Below, in pieces: positions 1-7,139 of a DNA stretch of 8,253 bases. How positions within the stretch are numbered: position 1 is the stretch's first letter; each line of letters starts with the position of its first letter. The stretch comes from Bacteroidales bacterium (GTDB lineage Bacteria; Bacteroidota; Bacteroidia; Bacteroidales; VadinHA17), in the NCBI GenBank assembly GCA_031285575.1, contig JAITVX010000178.1, forward strand, positions 1-8,253. The letters run 5' to 3'. A program made the translations under genes and the position numbers. Under the pieces are notes generated by a model that searched no databases, had not been told where the DNA came from, and worked only from the letters and a program-made list of their open reading frames with translations.

Positions 1-1
1 A

Positions 2-904
2 GAGGTACTGCGTACTCTTCCCGCCGGCAGCGTCGATTGCTGCGTAACAAGTCCGCCGTACTACGGCCTGCGGAACTATAACGTCGATGGTCAGATTGGG
101 ATGGAAGAAACGCCGGGAGCCTACATAAACAGGCTGGTTGAAGTTTTTACAGAGGTTCACCGGATATTAAAACCCGCCGGTACGCTGTGGCTCAATATGG
201 GCGACAGCTATAACGGCAGCGGCAAGGCAAACGGATGCAGTCTGGATGGATGCCTGCAGGGCGGTAACAGATCGGCACAGCAGACAAAACCCACAAGGAT
301 AAGGGAACTGAAGCCAAAAGACCTGATTGGCATACCGTGGATGCTGGCATTTGCACTGCGTGCCGGTGGATGGTATCTGCGACAGGATATCATCTGGCAC
401 AAACCCAACCCGATGCCAGAAAGCGTGAGGGACAGGTGTACAAAGGCGCACGAATATATTTTCCTGCTCACAAAATCGGCACGTTACTACTTCGACCGCA
501 GCGCCATGCTGGAGCCGGCAAAATACGATGGACGTAAAGATACCACAGCCAAGGGCAGCCCCAAATATGCAGGTGGTACAGTCGGCGGACATGTTCAATC
601 CTTTGCTGCCGGCAGGCATGAACGGTGGCCGAACAGGGTGGGAGACATCCCCTGCCGCAACAGACGCAGCGTATGGACGGTACCGGTACGTCCGTTCAGG
701 GGTGCGCACTTCGCTACCTACCCGCCGGCTCTGGTTGAACCGTGTATCATGGCAGGATGCCCGCCTGGCGGCGTGGTACTCGACCCCTTCTTCGGAGCCG
801 GAACAACAGGGGTGGTGGCACGGAAACTGGAAAGAAACTACATAGGTATTGACCTCAATCACGATTATGTAAAAATAGCAGGGGAACGTCTGGCGGGGGT
901 GTGA
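2..904 (+). CDS. DNA methyltransferase, beta class (N4-cytosine or N6-adenine), 5' end outside window
   Basis: This is a site-specific DNA methyltransferase that would transfer a methyl group from S-adenosylmethionine to an exocyclic amine of cytosine or adenine. The frame is open from base 2 and 300 codons are present. The ATG at 101 is internal, because the catalytic motif IV (TSPPYYGLRNY, codons from 47) lies upstream of it, so probably only some 10-20 residues are missing. Motif order is catalytic SPPY first and SAM-binding motif I last (VLDPFFGAGTTG near the C-terminus, followed by NYIGIDLN), which defines the beta class. SPPY is the usual form in N4-cytosine enzymes but also occurs in some N6-adenine ones, so the target base is open. 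Stretches such as GTLWLNMGDSY, WYLRQDIIWHKPNPMPES and GAHFATYPPALVEPCI are typical of the stand-alone methylases found in phages and mobile elements. No restriction endonuclease gene is seen downstream, so it may be an orphan. Confidence 0.93.
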   Translation, partial: EVLRTLPAGSVDCCVTSPPYYGLRNYNVDGQIGMEETPGAYINRLVEVFTEVHRILKPAGTLWLNMGDSYNGSGKANGCSLDGCLQGGNRSAQQTKPTRIRELKPKDLIGIPWMLAFALRAGGWYLRQDIIWHKPNPMPESVRDRCTKAHEYIFLLTKSARYYFDRSAMLEPAKYDGRKDTTAKGSPKYAGGTVGGHVQSFAAGRHERWPNRVGDIPCRNRRSVWTVPVRPFRGAHFATYPPALVEPCIMAGCPPGGVVLDPFFGAGTTGVVARKLERNYIGIDLNHDYVKIAGERLAGV

Positions 905-911
905 TTTTTTA

Positions 912-947
912 GGACGTTTCGTTTTAAATTTTCGGACTTTTCGTTTT
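912..947. repeat. imperfect 14-bp direct repeat, two copies
   Basis: GGACGTTTCGTTTT at 912-925 recurs as GGACTTTTCGTTTT at 934-947, one mismatch in 14, with a 22-bp offset (about two helical turns). It starts eight bases after the methyltransferase stop codon. It could be a protein-binding site or a chance repeat in low-complexity DNA; nothing else here decides. Confidence 0.4.
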
Positions 948-1146
948 GGCGATTATATTTATTTGGTTTCAATTCTGTTTCTTATAACTTGCCACTGTTT
1001 ATCTGTGAGATTGGTTGGATAAGTACTCATAACTTATGTCTTGGTAACAATAAAATTATGAAACAATACTCAATCAACCAGCCGATACTCAATGTATTAT
1101 ATTGTAATTAAATAAATTCAAAACAACTTCTCAGTTTTTCTATTTC

Positions 1147-1176
1147 TTTGTAAAACATAGTACAGAGGTATCTTTT
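1147..1176 (+). promoter_or_regulatory. possible Bacteroidetes-type promoter for the EEP-family gene
   Basis: TTTG at 1147-1150 is followed after 18 bp by TATCTTTT at 1169-1176, which matches TAnnTTTG at five of six fixed positions. The spacing is one base shorter than the usual 19-21. Transcription would start near 1183, giving a leader of about 90 bases to the TTG start at 1274. Confidence 0.35.
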
Positions 1177-1273
1177 TACTGAACTATTTTCCAAAGAGGT
1201 CTAATAAAATACCTGCATAACAGTAAAGCATACAAAATCTTTTTAATATCTTAGCAGCCTGAATTAATATTGC

Positions 1274-2335
1274 TTGAAAAAAATCTTTTTCAGAATACTG
1301 TTTTTTCTGAACGTTGTTGTTGCTGCAGCGTTGGCCCTGTCGTATCTTGCGCCGGTTATAAGCCCTGCACGTATTGCTGTCCCGGCATATTTCGGGCTTG
1401 CCTACCCCTACCTGCTGCTTGCCAATATTGCGATGGTAGTTGTATGGGCAATGTGCCTGAAAGCCGAGGCATTTATTTCGGTGGCGGTAATTGCCGTCGG
1501 AATAAATCATTTTACAAACTACATAAAGCTGTCGAAGACAAAAGACAACAAGGCCGGTTCGTTCATGGTTACAAGCTATAATGTTAAAATGTTCAACCAG
1601 CTCGACAAGCGTAATGCAAACTCGGAGAGCGCCATTCTGCGCCTGCTGAAAGAAAGCAATGCCGACATCGTATGCCTTCAGGAAGTACTCATAACGGGCA
1701 ATGTGGCGGCAAAAAAACACGCCATGCAGTCGGCTCTTGACTGGGAATATACGATGTGCGACAAGCTGCTGAAAACGTCGGGCATTATGATACTGTCGAA
1801 ATATCCCGTTGTAGGGCATGGTGAAGTTGTTCATCACGAATCGTCGGGACTCACAATATATGCCGATGTGCTGATAGACAGCGATACCGTCAGGATATAC
1901 AACAACCACCTCCAGTCATACAGGCTTAAAAGAATGGACAGGCCGTTTGTTGAAGAAATAATTGCCGAAGACGAAACGATGAACGAAGTAAAAAAACTGT
2001 GGGTAAGCCTTAAAGGAGGATTCGTGAAACGTTCGCAGCAGGCCCTGACGCTGAAAGAACACATAAATACATCGAGACATCCGGTTATTGTAGCCGGCGA
2101 TTTCAACGATACGCCAATATCATACACATACCGCACAATAAGAAAAAGTTTGAACGACTCTTTTGTCAACTCCGGATACGGCGCAGGATTTACATACAGG
2201 GGAAACTATCCTCCTAACAGGATTGACTACATACTTTATGACAAAAGAGTTTCCAACAGCAACTTTGAAGTCCTGAAAGCAAGATACTCCGACCATTATC
2301 CGATAACGGCCTGGTTCAGAAAAACAGGCAAATAA
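1274..2335 (+). CDS. membrane-anchored endonuclease/exonuclease/phosphatase (EEP) family protein
   Basis: The product has 353 residues: an N-terminal part with about three hydrophobic segments (roughly residues 5-30, 38-61 and 64-80) and a C-terminal EEP-fold domain from about residue 96. Signature residues are in the expected order: Asn103 in SYNVKMFN, Glu137 in CLQEV, Asn211-His212 in NNHLQS, Asp276 and Asn278 in AGDFND, Asp318 in RIDYIL, and Asp340-His341 in SDHYP. The metal-binding and catalytic set thus looks complete, so it should be an active metal-dependent phosphoesterase with its domain outside or facing away from the cytoplasm. The substrate (DNA, phospholipid head group or another phosphodiester) cannot be told. 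The start must be TTG at 1274: an in-frame stop at 1265-1267 excludes a longer form, and the first hydrophobic segment starts right after it. No Shine-Dalgarno sequence is visible. Transmembrane EEP proteins of about this size are common in Bacteroidetes. Confidence 0.9.
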   Translation: MKKIFFRILFFLNVVVAAALALSYLAPVISPARIAVPAYFGLAYPYLLLANIAMVVVWAMCLKAEAFISVAVIAVGINHFTNYIKLSKTKDNKAGSFMVTSYNVKMFNQLDKRNANSESAILRLLKESNADIVCLQEVLITGNVAAKKHAMQSALDWEYTMCDKLLKTSGIMILSKYPVVGHGEVVHHESSGLTIYADVLIDSDTVRIYNNHLQSYRLKRMDRPFVEEIIAEDETMNEVKKLWVSLKGGFVKRSQQALTLKEHINTSRHPVIVAGDFNDTPISYTYRTIRKSLNDSFVNSGYGAGFTYRGNYPPNRIDYILYDKRVSNSNFEVLKARYSDHYPITAWFRKTGK

Positions 2336-2368
2336 CATATATATGCATGGATAGCGGCTTCGGTATCA

Positions 2369-2399
2369 TTTGTAAAATAAAAAATATAAACTACTTTTA
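2369..2399 (+). promoter_or_regulatory. Bacteroidetes-type promoter of the tRNA-Lys gene
   Basis: TTTG at 2369-2372 (-33 element) and TACTTTTA at 2392-2399 (-7 element, TAnnTTTG with one mismatch) are separated by 19 bp. Transcription would start near 2405, about 14 bases before the mature tRNA 5' end. The tRNA therefore seems to be transcribed on its own rather than from the upstream EEP gene. Confidence 0.65.
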
Positions 2400-2418
2400 C
2401 GCCCGTAAATTAAGAACA

Positions 2419-2491
2419 GACTCCGTAGCTCAGTTGGTAGAGCAATTGACTCTTAATCAATGGGTCGAGAGTTCGAGCCTCTCCGGGGTCA
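2419..2491 (+). tRNA. tRNA-Lys, anticodon CTT
   Basis: A full cloverleaf can be drawn by hand. The acceptor stem GACTCCG (2419-2425) pairs with CGGGGTC (2484-2490), with one T-G wobble. The D arm is GCTC / GAGC. The anticodon stem ATTGA (2445-2449) pairs with TCAAT (2457-2461) around the loop CTCTTAA, which places the anticodon CTT at 2452-2454. A five-base variable region follows. The T stem GAGAG / CTCTC closes the loop TTCGAGC. The discriminator base is A2491. CCA is not encoded. CTT reads the AAG lysine codon. Confidence 0.97.
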
Positions 2492-2500
2492 CTTGAAAAA

Positions 2501-2539
2501 CAAAGCCTTGCATGAACAGTGTGAGGCTTTGGCTTTTTT
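2501..2539 (+). terminator. Rho-independent terminator after tRNA-Lys
   Basis: CAAAGCCTTGCA (2501-2512) pairs with TGTGAGGCTTTG (2520-2531), giving a 12-bp stem with two G-T wobbles and a 7-base loop. It is followed by GC and six T residues (2534-2539). It starts ten bases after the tRNA and should end that transcript. Confidence 0.88.
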
Positions 2540-2573
2540 ATTTGCATATAATTTCTACACAAAGGCATGTTTT

Positions 2574-2604
2574 TTTGTGTTTGTTCTGTAAAAAGCTATT
2601 TTTG
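2574..2604 (+). promoter_or_regulatory. consensus Bacteroidetes promoter of the DNA alkyltransferase gene
   Basis: TTTG at 2574-2577 and a perfect TATTTTTG at 2597-2604 (TAnnTTTG) are separated by 19 bp. Transcription would start near 2610, leaving a leader of about 45 bases before the ATG at 2656. No operator-like repeat of an Ada-type regulator is evident. Confidence 0.75.
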
Positions 2605-2655
2605 AACAGTTGGTTTCGTTATTATACTGTTATCGTAACAATAAAAAACATATAA

Positions 2656-3183
2656 ATGCTTGTATCCAGAATTGAAACACAGATAGGAACCATGATTGCA
2701 GGCTCGGTTGAAGAAGGGATATGTATGTTTGAATTCAGCGACAGGAATACCCTTGAAGCTGAGTTCAGCGATATTAAAAAATATTTGCAGCAGGAAATAA
2801 CTGAAGGCGAAAACACCCATATAAAAAACCTTCGTATTCAGATTGATGAATACTTTTCCGGAATCAGGAAGGTTTTTGATATTCCGCTTGTTATACACGG
2901 AACCGTATTTCAGAAAATGGTATGGAATGAACTCCTGAAAATACCTTACGGCTCAACCATATCATACCGGCAGCAGGCCGACGCGCTTAAAAGCCCACTG
3001 TCTATAAGAGCTGTAGCCGGTGCAAATGGAATGAACAGAACGGCTATAATAATCCCCTGCCATCGGGTAATAGGTTCCAATGGCAGCCTTACAGGATATG
3101 GTGGTGGCCTACACCGTAAAAAATGGCTGCTCGATCATGAAAAAAAGCACTCCGGTTTGCCATTTGACAACACCCTGTTCTGA
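2656..3183 (+). CDS. ogt: methylated-DNA--[protein]-cysteine S-methyltransferase (Ogt/MGMT type)
   Basis: This 175-residue protein should repair O6-alkylguanine (and O4-alkylthymine) in DNA by moving the alkyl group to its own cysteine, a one-use suicide reaction in the cytoplasm. The C-terminal domain is complete: a winged-helix part (FQKMVWNELLKIPYGSTISY, residues 85-104), Arg118 in SIRAV as the expected nucleotide-flipping arginine finger, Asn127, the active-site PCHRVIG with Cys135 and His136, and SLTGYGGGLHRKKWLL. The N-terminal half (RIETQIGTMIAG, EGICMFEFSDR) matches the usual RNase H-like non-catalytic domain. The proline after the active-site Asn in the human enzyme is Arg128 here, which I recall as common in Bacteroidetes homologues. 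There is no AraC-type or metal-binding Ada domain, so this is the stand-alone form. It has its own promoter and ends 36 bases before the convergent MutS-like gene. The symbol is by family; adaB-like names are also used. Confidence 0.94.
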   Translation: MLVSRIETQIGTMIAGSVEEGICMFEFSDRNTLEAEFSDIKKYLQQEITEGENTHIKNLRIQIDEYFSGIRKVFDIPLVIHGTVFQKMVWNELLKIPYGSTISYRQQADALKSPLSIRAVAGANGMNRTAIIIPCHRVIGSNGSLTGYGGGLHRKKWLLDHEKKHSGLPFDNTLF

Positions 3184-3187
3184 CTTT

Positions 3188-3212
3188 CATAAAAACAGTC
3201 ATCTGTTTTATG
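3188..3212. terminator. possible bidirectional hairpin between convergent genes
   Basis: CATAAAAACAG (3188-3198) pairs with CTGTTTTATG (3203-3212) around the loop TCAT, with one bulged A. It lies in the 36-base gap between two convergent stop codons, where a shared terminator is expected. The stem is AT-rich and no good T run follows on either strand, so this is only a candidate. Confidence 0.4.
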
Positions 3213-3219
3213 CATGGCT

Positions 3220-5025
3220 TTATTCAACAATCCCCATCTGCTTCATCAGCAGGGCGGCATTCATTTTGGTTGTTATTCCCGGCCTTAAAACATAATCGAA
3301 ACTGATTTTGCCTTCGTCTATTTCTATCTCGAAGCATTTGTTTACAGCCTTATCCGGAAACAACAACTCCATTTCCCCGAGCGAAATATCATGAGTAGCA
3401 ATAAGGCCTGTTCCGCCAAGTTCAATAAGTTTTGTCAGAAACATTTTAGCCCCAAGGCTTTTGTCGGTAGAATTAGTGCCTTTAAGAATTTCGTCAAGTA
3501 TAAAGAACACGGGGCTGCCGCTTTCAACAAGCAGTTTAAGCTGCTTAAGCCGTTTCAGTTCCGCATAAAAATACGATTCGTTGTCGGCCAGCGAATCTTC
3601 GGCGCGCATGCTTGTAAACAGCTCTACGGGTCTGAAGACAAACCTGTCGGCGCAAACCGGAGCGCCCGCCATGGCAAGTATATAGTTTACGGCTAATGTT
3701 CTGAGAAACGTGCTTTTTCCCGACATGTTGGCGCCTGTTACTATTATGGCCATTCCCCTGTGCGGTATCTCGAAGCTGTTACGCACCATGGCTCGCTCAT
3801 CTATCAGCGGATGCCCCAGGTGCACGGACGAAAGGAAAACATCGCCAGCGGAAACCGACGGATACACGTAACTCTGATTATTTGCTGCAAAGTTGCCAAG
3901 GCTTATATAGGCGTCAATTTGCCCGAGCATATCCAGCCATGCTGCAAAATAAGCCCTGTATTCAGTCTTCCACTTTTCGAGACGCCTGATACATTGAATA
4001 TCCCATAAAACAAACCCGTTGAGTACAGTTCCCACAATCATGTTCAGCCTGTAGTCGAAAGAATTTACAAGCCGTCCGAGCTTACGTACCGAAACGGCAG
4101 CCGATACTCCTCCGCCCGACATGTTGTTTTTTATATTCTGAAGTATGGCCGATTCAAAATCTTCAGCCTCGAAAACCTTCAGCATTTTATTTATCGATAC
4201 AAGGCAATTGTATTTTTTGGTAACAGCCGAGTGTATTGCGTTGGTATGCCTGAGGCGGGTAAAAACATACAGGATGTTTACAAAAAACAGCAACGAAAAA
4301 AGATGATAGCCAAATGCCATTCCCGCAACAGCCATCAAAAGCGACAGAAAGGTTGCCGCCGGCAGCACTGCCGGAAGGTATTGATGCAAAACATGGCGGT
4401 TCTGGTTTTCAACACTGTCAATCCACACATTAAGCCCTGCAATATCTTCCCTTTCAACGTGTCTGTTATATCCGGCAGCCATAAACTCGTGCCGCCACCG
4501 CTCCTTTCCTGCAAGTTCCCTTACTGCAGCCTGGCGATTTTCCATGTCGCCCGACAGCGCATAAGGGTTCGACATCCATCTGGCAAGCAAATCACGTCCA
4601 AAACCTGTAACCGTACGGTTTATGTAACGGAACAGGGAGGCATTGCCAAACAAGTCGATGTCGTACGAAAAACTGTGTCCCGTATCAACATACCTGCCGC
4701 CGCCGTCGGCAAAACCACGGTTGCCCGACATCGCCCCGGCCTCGTGCCGGTTAATTTCCGCAAGATTACCGTAATACACCTGCCGCTCGGCCAGGCGCAA
4801 ATACCGCCTGAGCAAAAGCGCGAAAAGCAACAGCACAACGGCGGCGGCGGATACGCCCCACCAGACACTGTGCGCAAATCCCGCCCATATCAGAACCGCC
4901 CCGCCGGCAAAACACGCCAAACGCAGCATCGACGTAGCGAACAGCTTCCTGCCGGCAAGCCCTGCCAGTGCCGAATAACGCTCTGCAGTCTCTGCATAGT
5001 GCCCGCGCATATCGTCTCTACTCAT
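3220..5025 (-). CDS. MutS-like membrane ATPase (MutS domain V protein)
   Basis: The 601-residue product has a C-terminal MutS-type ABC ATPase domain: Walker A GANMSGKST (about 431-439, Lys437), the signature-like SLADNESYFYAELKRL (about 478-493), Walker B FFILDE (507-512), GTNSTD, and the switch histidine in ATHD (His545). The N-terminal mismatch-recognition and connector domains of true MutS are absent. Instead there are two pairs of hydrophobic segments, near residues 34-71 and 216-255, which suggest membrane anchoring with the ATPase in the cytoplasm. The core resembles MutS lever/clamp regions (SLFRYINRTVTGFGRDLLARW; NSFEIPHRG). Such proteins are usually annotated 'DNA mismatch repair protein MutS', but a role in mismatch repair is not supported by this architecture. 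I chose ATG 5025 because AAGGAGG lies five bases upstream and the start overlaps the preceding stop; ATG 5052 would add nine residues. Confidence 0.9.
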   Translation of the reverse strand: MSRDDMRGHYAETAERYSALAGLAGRKLFATSMLRLACFAGGAVLIWAGFAHSVWWGVSAAAVVLLLFALLLRRYLRLAERQVYYGNLAEINRHEAGAMSGNRGFADGGGRYVDTGHSFSYDIDLFGNASLFRYINRTVTGFGRDLLARWMSNPYALSGDMENRQAAVRELAGKERWRHEFMAAGYNRHVEREDIAGLNVWIDSVENQNRHVLHQYLPAVLPAATFLSLLMAVAGMAFGYHLFSLLFFVNILYVFTRLRHTNAIHSAVTKKYNCLVSINKMLKVFEAEDFESAILQNIKNNMSGGGVSAAVSVRKLGRLVNSFDYRLNMIVGTVLNGFVLWDIQCIRRLEKWKTEYRAYFAAWLDMLGQIDAYISLGNFAANNQSYVYPSVSAGDVFLSSVHLGHPLIDERAMVRNSFEIPHRGMAIIVTGANMSGKSTFLRTLAVNYILAMAGAPVCADRFVFRPVELFTSMRAEDSLADNESYFYAELKRLKQLKLLVESGSPVFFILDEILKGTNSTDKSLGAKMFLTKLIELGGTGLIATHDISLGEMELLFPDKAVNKCFEIEIDEGKISFDYVLRPGITTKMNAALLMKQMGIVE

Positions 5026-5812
5026 TTCCACCTCCTTCAACAGTGCAGGCAAGTACTTTCAGCACGCTGCTGCTGTTGTAATAATCTGTTCCCTCGATGT
5101 TAAAACTCCACGTCCACTCCTCTCGGTCAGCACACTCGGGAATACCGGCAACAAGCGTCTTTTCGCCGCTCGAACGTCCACGCACGTTGGTAGTTATTTC
5201 CTCGCAATCCGTAATCAATACCGACGTATGCTGCGAAAGGTACGCTATATGTTTCTCCTGCACCTCACGCCTGAAACTATCAAGCTCCTGCCGATCAATC
5301 CGCGCCGTTCTGCGCAGGAAACGGACAGGCAACACGTCTATCTGTGTCAGCAAATTAAGTGAAATTATCAGTCCCGGATCTTCTTCCTGCCTGTAATCTG
5401 GTACACGCAGCCCGGCAAGGTTCGCCGGCCTCCTGAAAAACGGCATGCTCCTGCGCCACCGCCATACCTCTTCAACAAGCCCTCCCGACAGGTCGCGCTC
5501 AACAACCCTGACACCCTTCAAGCCTTCCACCTGCTTCGACACATCGGGCGGATGCACAATATCAACAAGCACCACCTCGTCAGCCATCTCAAGCATTTCT
5601 ACCAGTGGCAACTCCAGAAGCCACCCGCTCCCAAGCGCCGTAATCCTGTGCGGACGGTATCTGTCGATAGCCTTCAGGATATACCGCCTGCAGTTTTCGA
5701 GATGAACATCCCATCCCGACCCGTGAGCAACATGCCGGCGAATAAAGCTGTTCTGATAATCGTAATACCCCATCCGCGCCAATATTTTCCTGTGCAGTTC
5801 CGTATGTTTCAA
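5018..5812 (-). CDS. conserved hypothetical protein, SAM-methyltransferase-like fold
   Basis: I do not recognise a named gene. The 264-residue product is soluble. Residues 57-66 (ITALGSGWLLELP) look like the glycine-rich loop of a Rossmann-type methyltransferase. EVVLVDIVHPP (79-89) would be the second strand ending in the ribose-binding acid, LIISLNLLTQI (148-158) the motif IV strand, and VLITDCEEI (198-206) a later strand. A role in methyl transfer is therefore likely by fold, but no substrate can be named. The start is TTG at 5812: an in-frame stop lies at 5819-5821, only ATT is available upstream, and AGGAGAAAGGG lies about 9-20 bases ahead; Met14 is a weaker alternative. The gene follows lipoprotein A by 30 bases, and its last eight bases overlap the start of the MutS-like gene, so translation of the two is probably coupled. 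Confidence 0.75.
   Translation of the reverse strand: MKHTELHRKILARMGYYDYQNSFIRRHVAHGSGWDVHLENCRRYILKAIDRYRPHRITALGSGWLLELPLVEMLEMADEVVLVDIVHPPDVSKQVEGLKGVRVVERDLSGGLVEEVWRWRRSMPFFRRPANLAGLRVPDYRQEEDPGLIISLNLLTQIDVLPVRFLRRTARIDRQELDSFRREVQEKHIAYLSQHTSVLITDCEEITTNVRGRSSGEKTLVAGIPECADREEWTWSFNIEGTDYYNSSSVLKVLACTVEGGGNE
5031..5037 (-). promoter_or_regulatory. Shine-Dalgarno sequence deciding the MutS-like start
   Basis: On the minus strand AAGGAGG stands five bases before ATG 5025. It is an unusually strong site for a Bacteroidetes genome and lies inside the coding end of the upstream gene, where it encodes part of the Glu-Gly-Gly-Gly tail. The start and upstream stop share ATGAGTAG, which supports coupled translation and the shorter protein. 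Confidence 0.6.
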
Positions 5813-5842
5813 AATATTTTACCCTTTCTCCTGAATTTAATT

Positions 5843-7099
5843 TCACCGGCTTAAAAAACCGGATGTTGTATCCACTTCCCATCCCTTGCCGGTAGCTATG
5901 CTTTGGTCGCACTCGGCGGTGCCGGGGTTATTCATTATATATATGTTCTTATAGCCGGCTTTGCCATTCAGCGTGCCGAACAGGTCGTTTAATCCTTCTG
6001 CAGTGAATTGATTACTTTGACATTTCAGGTTTCTCAGTACGGTGTTTTTGCTCGCATCCAGAGCAGTTAAATTATTATTGTAGCAATGTAATTCCATAAG
6101 TTCGGTGTTTTTGCTCACATCGAGAGCAATTAAATTGTTACCGTAGCAAACCAATCCCTGTAGCGCAGTATTATTGCTAACATCCATGGCAGTTGTTAAA
6201 TTATTAGCAGCACAATTCAAATCTCTTAACGCGATGTTTTTACTTACATCGAGAGAGTTTAAATTATTATCGTTGCAAAACAAGGAGCGCAGCGCGATAT
6301 TTTTGCTTACGTCTAAGACAGTTAAATTGTTGCCGATGCAAGACAGGTCTATTAGCACAATATTTTTGCTTACGTCGAGGGACATTAAATTATTATCGCT
6401 ACAATACAAGGATAACAGTGCGACGTTTTTACTTACATCGAGAGAGTTTAAATTATTATCGTTGCAAGCCAAGAATGTCAACACTGTATTTTTGCTTACG
6501 TCGAGGGCAGTTAAATCATTATTGTCACAACGCATATGCGTGATACTGTAGCCACTAACAGTTATGGTACGGGCCAATGTGCCGGAATAAACATGCGTAT
6601 ATTTATGAGAATCGATAAAGCGACCTTCGTATGCCGAAAGGTTAATCGCTTGTGGCTCCGAGCCGTCGCCCCAGTCGATGGTTGCCGTTCCCGTACCTGC
6701 CAGATAAATCACTACTTCACCAGCCTTTGCCGTGGTCATAGTCATGGGCATTACTGTGGACGACTGTTGTTCGCTCACCGTTACGGTGCACCGTGCCTCG
6801 AAGCCGCCGTCGGCGGTGGTAGCCGTAATAACGGCTATACCGGCGCTTTCGCCCTTCACCGTGCCGCCGTTAACAGAGGCTACTGACGGGTTGTCGCTCT
6901 CCCATGTTACGGCCTTGTTGCCGGCATCGGCAGGCGTAACGTTGGGCACAAGTGTTTCCGTTGCCCCCACAAATACGGTGGTGGCGCTTTTGAGCTTAAT
7001 TCCCGTAACTTTCACCGGGTCGTATTTCCTGCAACCCGCAAAGGCAACCGCCGCTACGACGAGTGCGGCTGCCGCATGTTTAAAAATATTTCTTTTCAT
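5843..7099 (-). CDS. surface lipoprotein A: BIG2-like, PKD-like and 8-unit leucine-rich repeat protein
   Basis: The 418-residue product begins with a lipoprotein signal peptide ending in the lipobox FAGC (lipidated Cys23), so it should be anchored to a membrane, probably on the cell surface. Residues about 31-109 look like a bacterial Ig-like group 2 (BIG2) domain (KAVTWESDNPSVASV, GIAVITATT, CTVTVS). Residues about 118-184 are PKD-like (TIDWGDGSEP, then THVYSGTLARTITVSG). Residues 196-364 are eight leucine-rich repeats of 21 residues with the consensus LTALDVSKNTALxxLxCxxNN; unit six has one extra residue. A conserved cap follows (FTAEGLNDLFGTLNG, NIYIMNNPGTAECDQ). The family resembles BspA/internalin-like binding proteins; a role in adhesion or ligand binding is inference. 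ATG 7099 has a leader almost identical to that of the neighbouring paralogue. The last few residues are shifted relative to the paralogue by a one-base indel. Confidence 0.9.
   Translation of the reverse strand: MKRNIFKHAAAALVVAAVAFAGCRKYDPVKVTGIKLKSATTVFVGATETLVPNVTPADAGNKAVTWESDNPSVASVNGGTVKGESAGIAVITATTADGGFEARCTVTVSEQQSSTVMPMTMTTAKAGEVVIYLAGTGTATIDWGDGSEPQAINLSAYEGRFIDSHKYTHVYSGTLARTITVSGYSITHMRCDNNDLTALDVSKNTVLTFLACNDNNLNSLDVSKNVALLSLYCSDNNLMSLDVSKNIVLIDLSCIGNNLTVLDVSKNIALRSLFCNDNNLNSLDVSKNIALRDLNCAANNLTTAMDVSNNTALQGLVCYGNNLIALDVSKNTELMELHCYNNNLTALDASKNTVLRNLKCQSNQFTAEGLNDLFGTLNGKAGYKNIYIMNNPGTAECDQSIATGKGWEVDTTSGFLSR
6008..6514 (-). repeat. in-gene tandem repeat: eight 63-bp LRR units of lipoprotein A
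   Basis: Eight coding units of 63 bp (one of 66) encode LxxLDVSKNxxLxxLxCxxNN. Units carrying LNSLDVSKN recur nearly identically at DNA level (for example around 6240-6280 and 6430-6470), which makes copy-number change by slippage or recombination plausible. Confidence 0.9.
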
Positions 7100-7139
7100 A
7101 GTAATGATAATTTAAAATAATATACTTCTTCGGAAAATA
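7017..7139 (-). repeat. leader and signal-peptide duplication, copy in front of lipoprotein A
   Basis: Bases 7017-7139 recur at 8007-8129 in the same orientation, with about six mismatches over 123 bases. The repeat covers the first 27 codons or so of both lipoprotein genes, the AT-rich leader and the left inverted-repeat arm. It stops just after CTTCTTCGGAAAATA, where the two upstream regions abruptly differ. Confidence 0.9.

Larger units (their letters stand above)
905..1273. other. AT-rich intergenic gap without a recognisable gene
   Basis: No credible coding region or RNA gene is seen here on either strand. The stretch is much richer in A and T than the methyltransferase gene to its left. 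It holds a short imperfect tandem repeat just after the methyltransferase stop, ATACTCAAT twice near 1066-1092, and a possible promoter for the next gene. No strong hairpin terminator follows the methyltransferase gene; only a run of T at 905-910 is present. Confidence 0.6.

Noticed and set aside
167..862. Minus-strand open frame of 231 codons
   Set aside because: It is antisense to the methyltransferase gene, whose catalytic motifs are clear on the plus strand.
1011..1080. TGGTTG / CAACCA inverted pair in the gap before the EEP gene
   Set aside because: Six-base arms separated by about 50 bases in AT-rich DNA are expected by chance.
1184..1909. Minus-strand open frame of 241 codons
   Set aside because: It is antisense to the EEP gene; the plus strand holds all family motifs.
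5026..5052. Longer MutS-like start at ATG 5052
   Set aside because: It would overlap the upstream gene by 35 bases and lacks a ribosome binding site, whereas ATG 5025 has AAGGAGG at five bases; it cannot be fully excluded.
4231..5103. Plus-strand open frame of 290 codons
   Set aside because: It is antisense to the MutS-like gene, rich in Cys, Arg, His and Gln with no recognisable domain.
6008..6514. Regularly spaced repeats suggesting a CRISPR array
   Set aside because: The 63-bp period is coding and in frame, with degenerate LRR units and no unique spacers between identical short repeats.
6174..6551. Plus-strand frame of 125 codons with repeating LLTSREFKLLSLQ
   Set aside because: It is the antisense reading of the 63-bp LRR units of lipoprotein A; the minus-strand frame has the signal peptide and domains.
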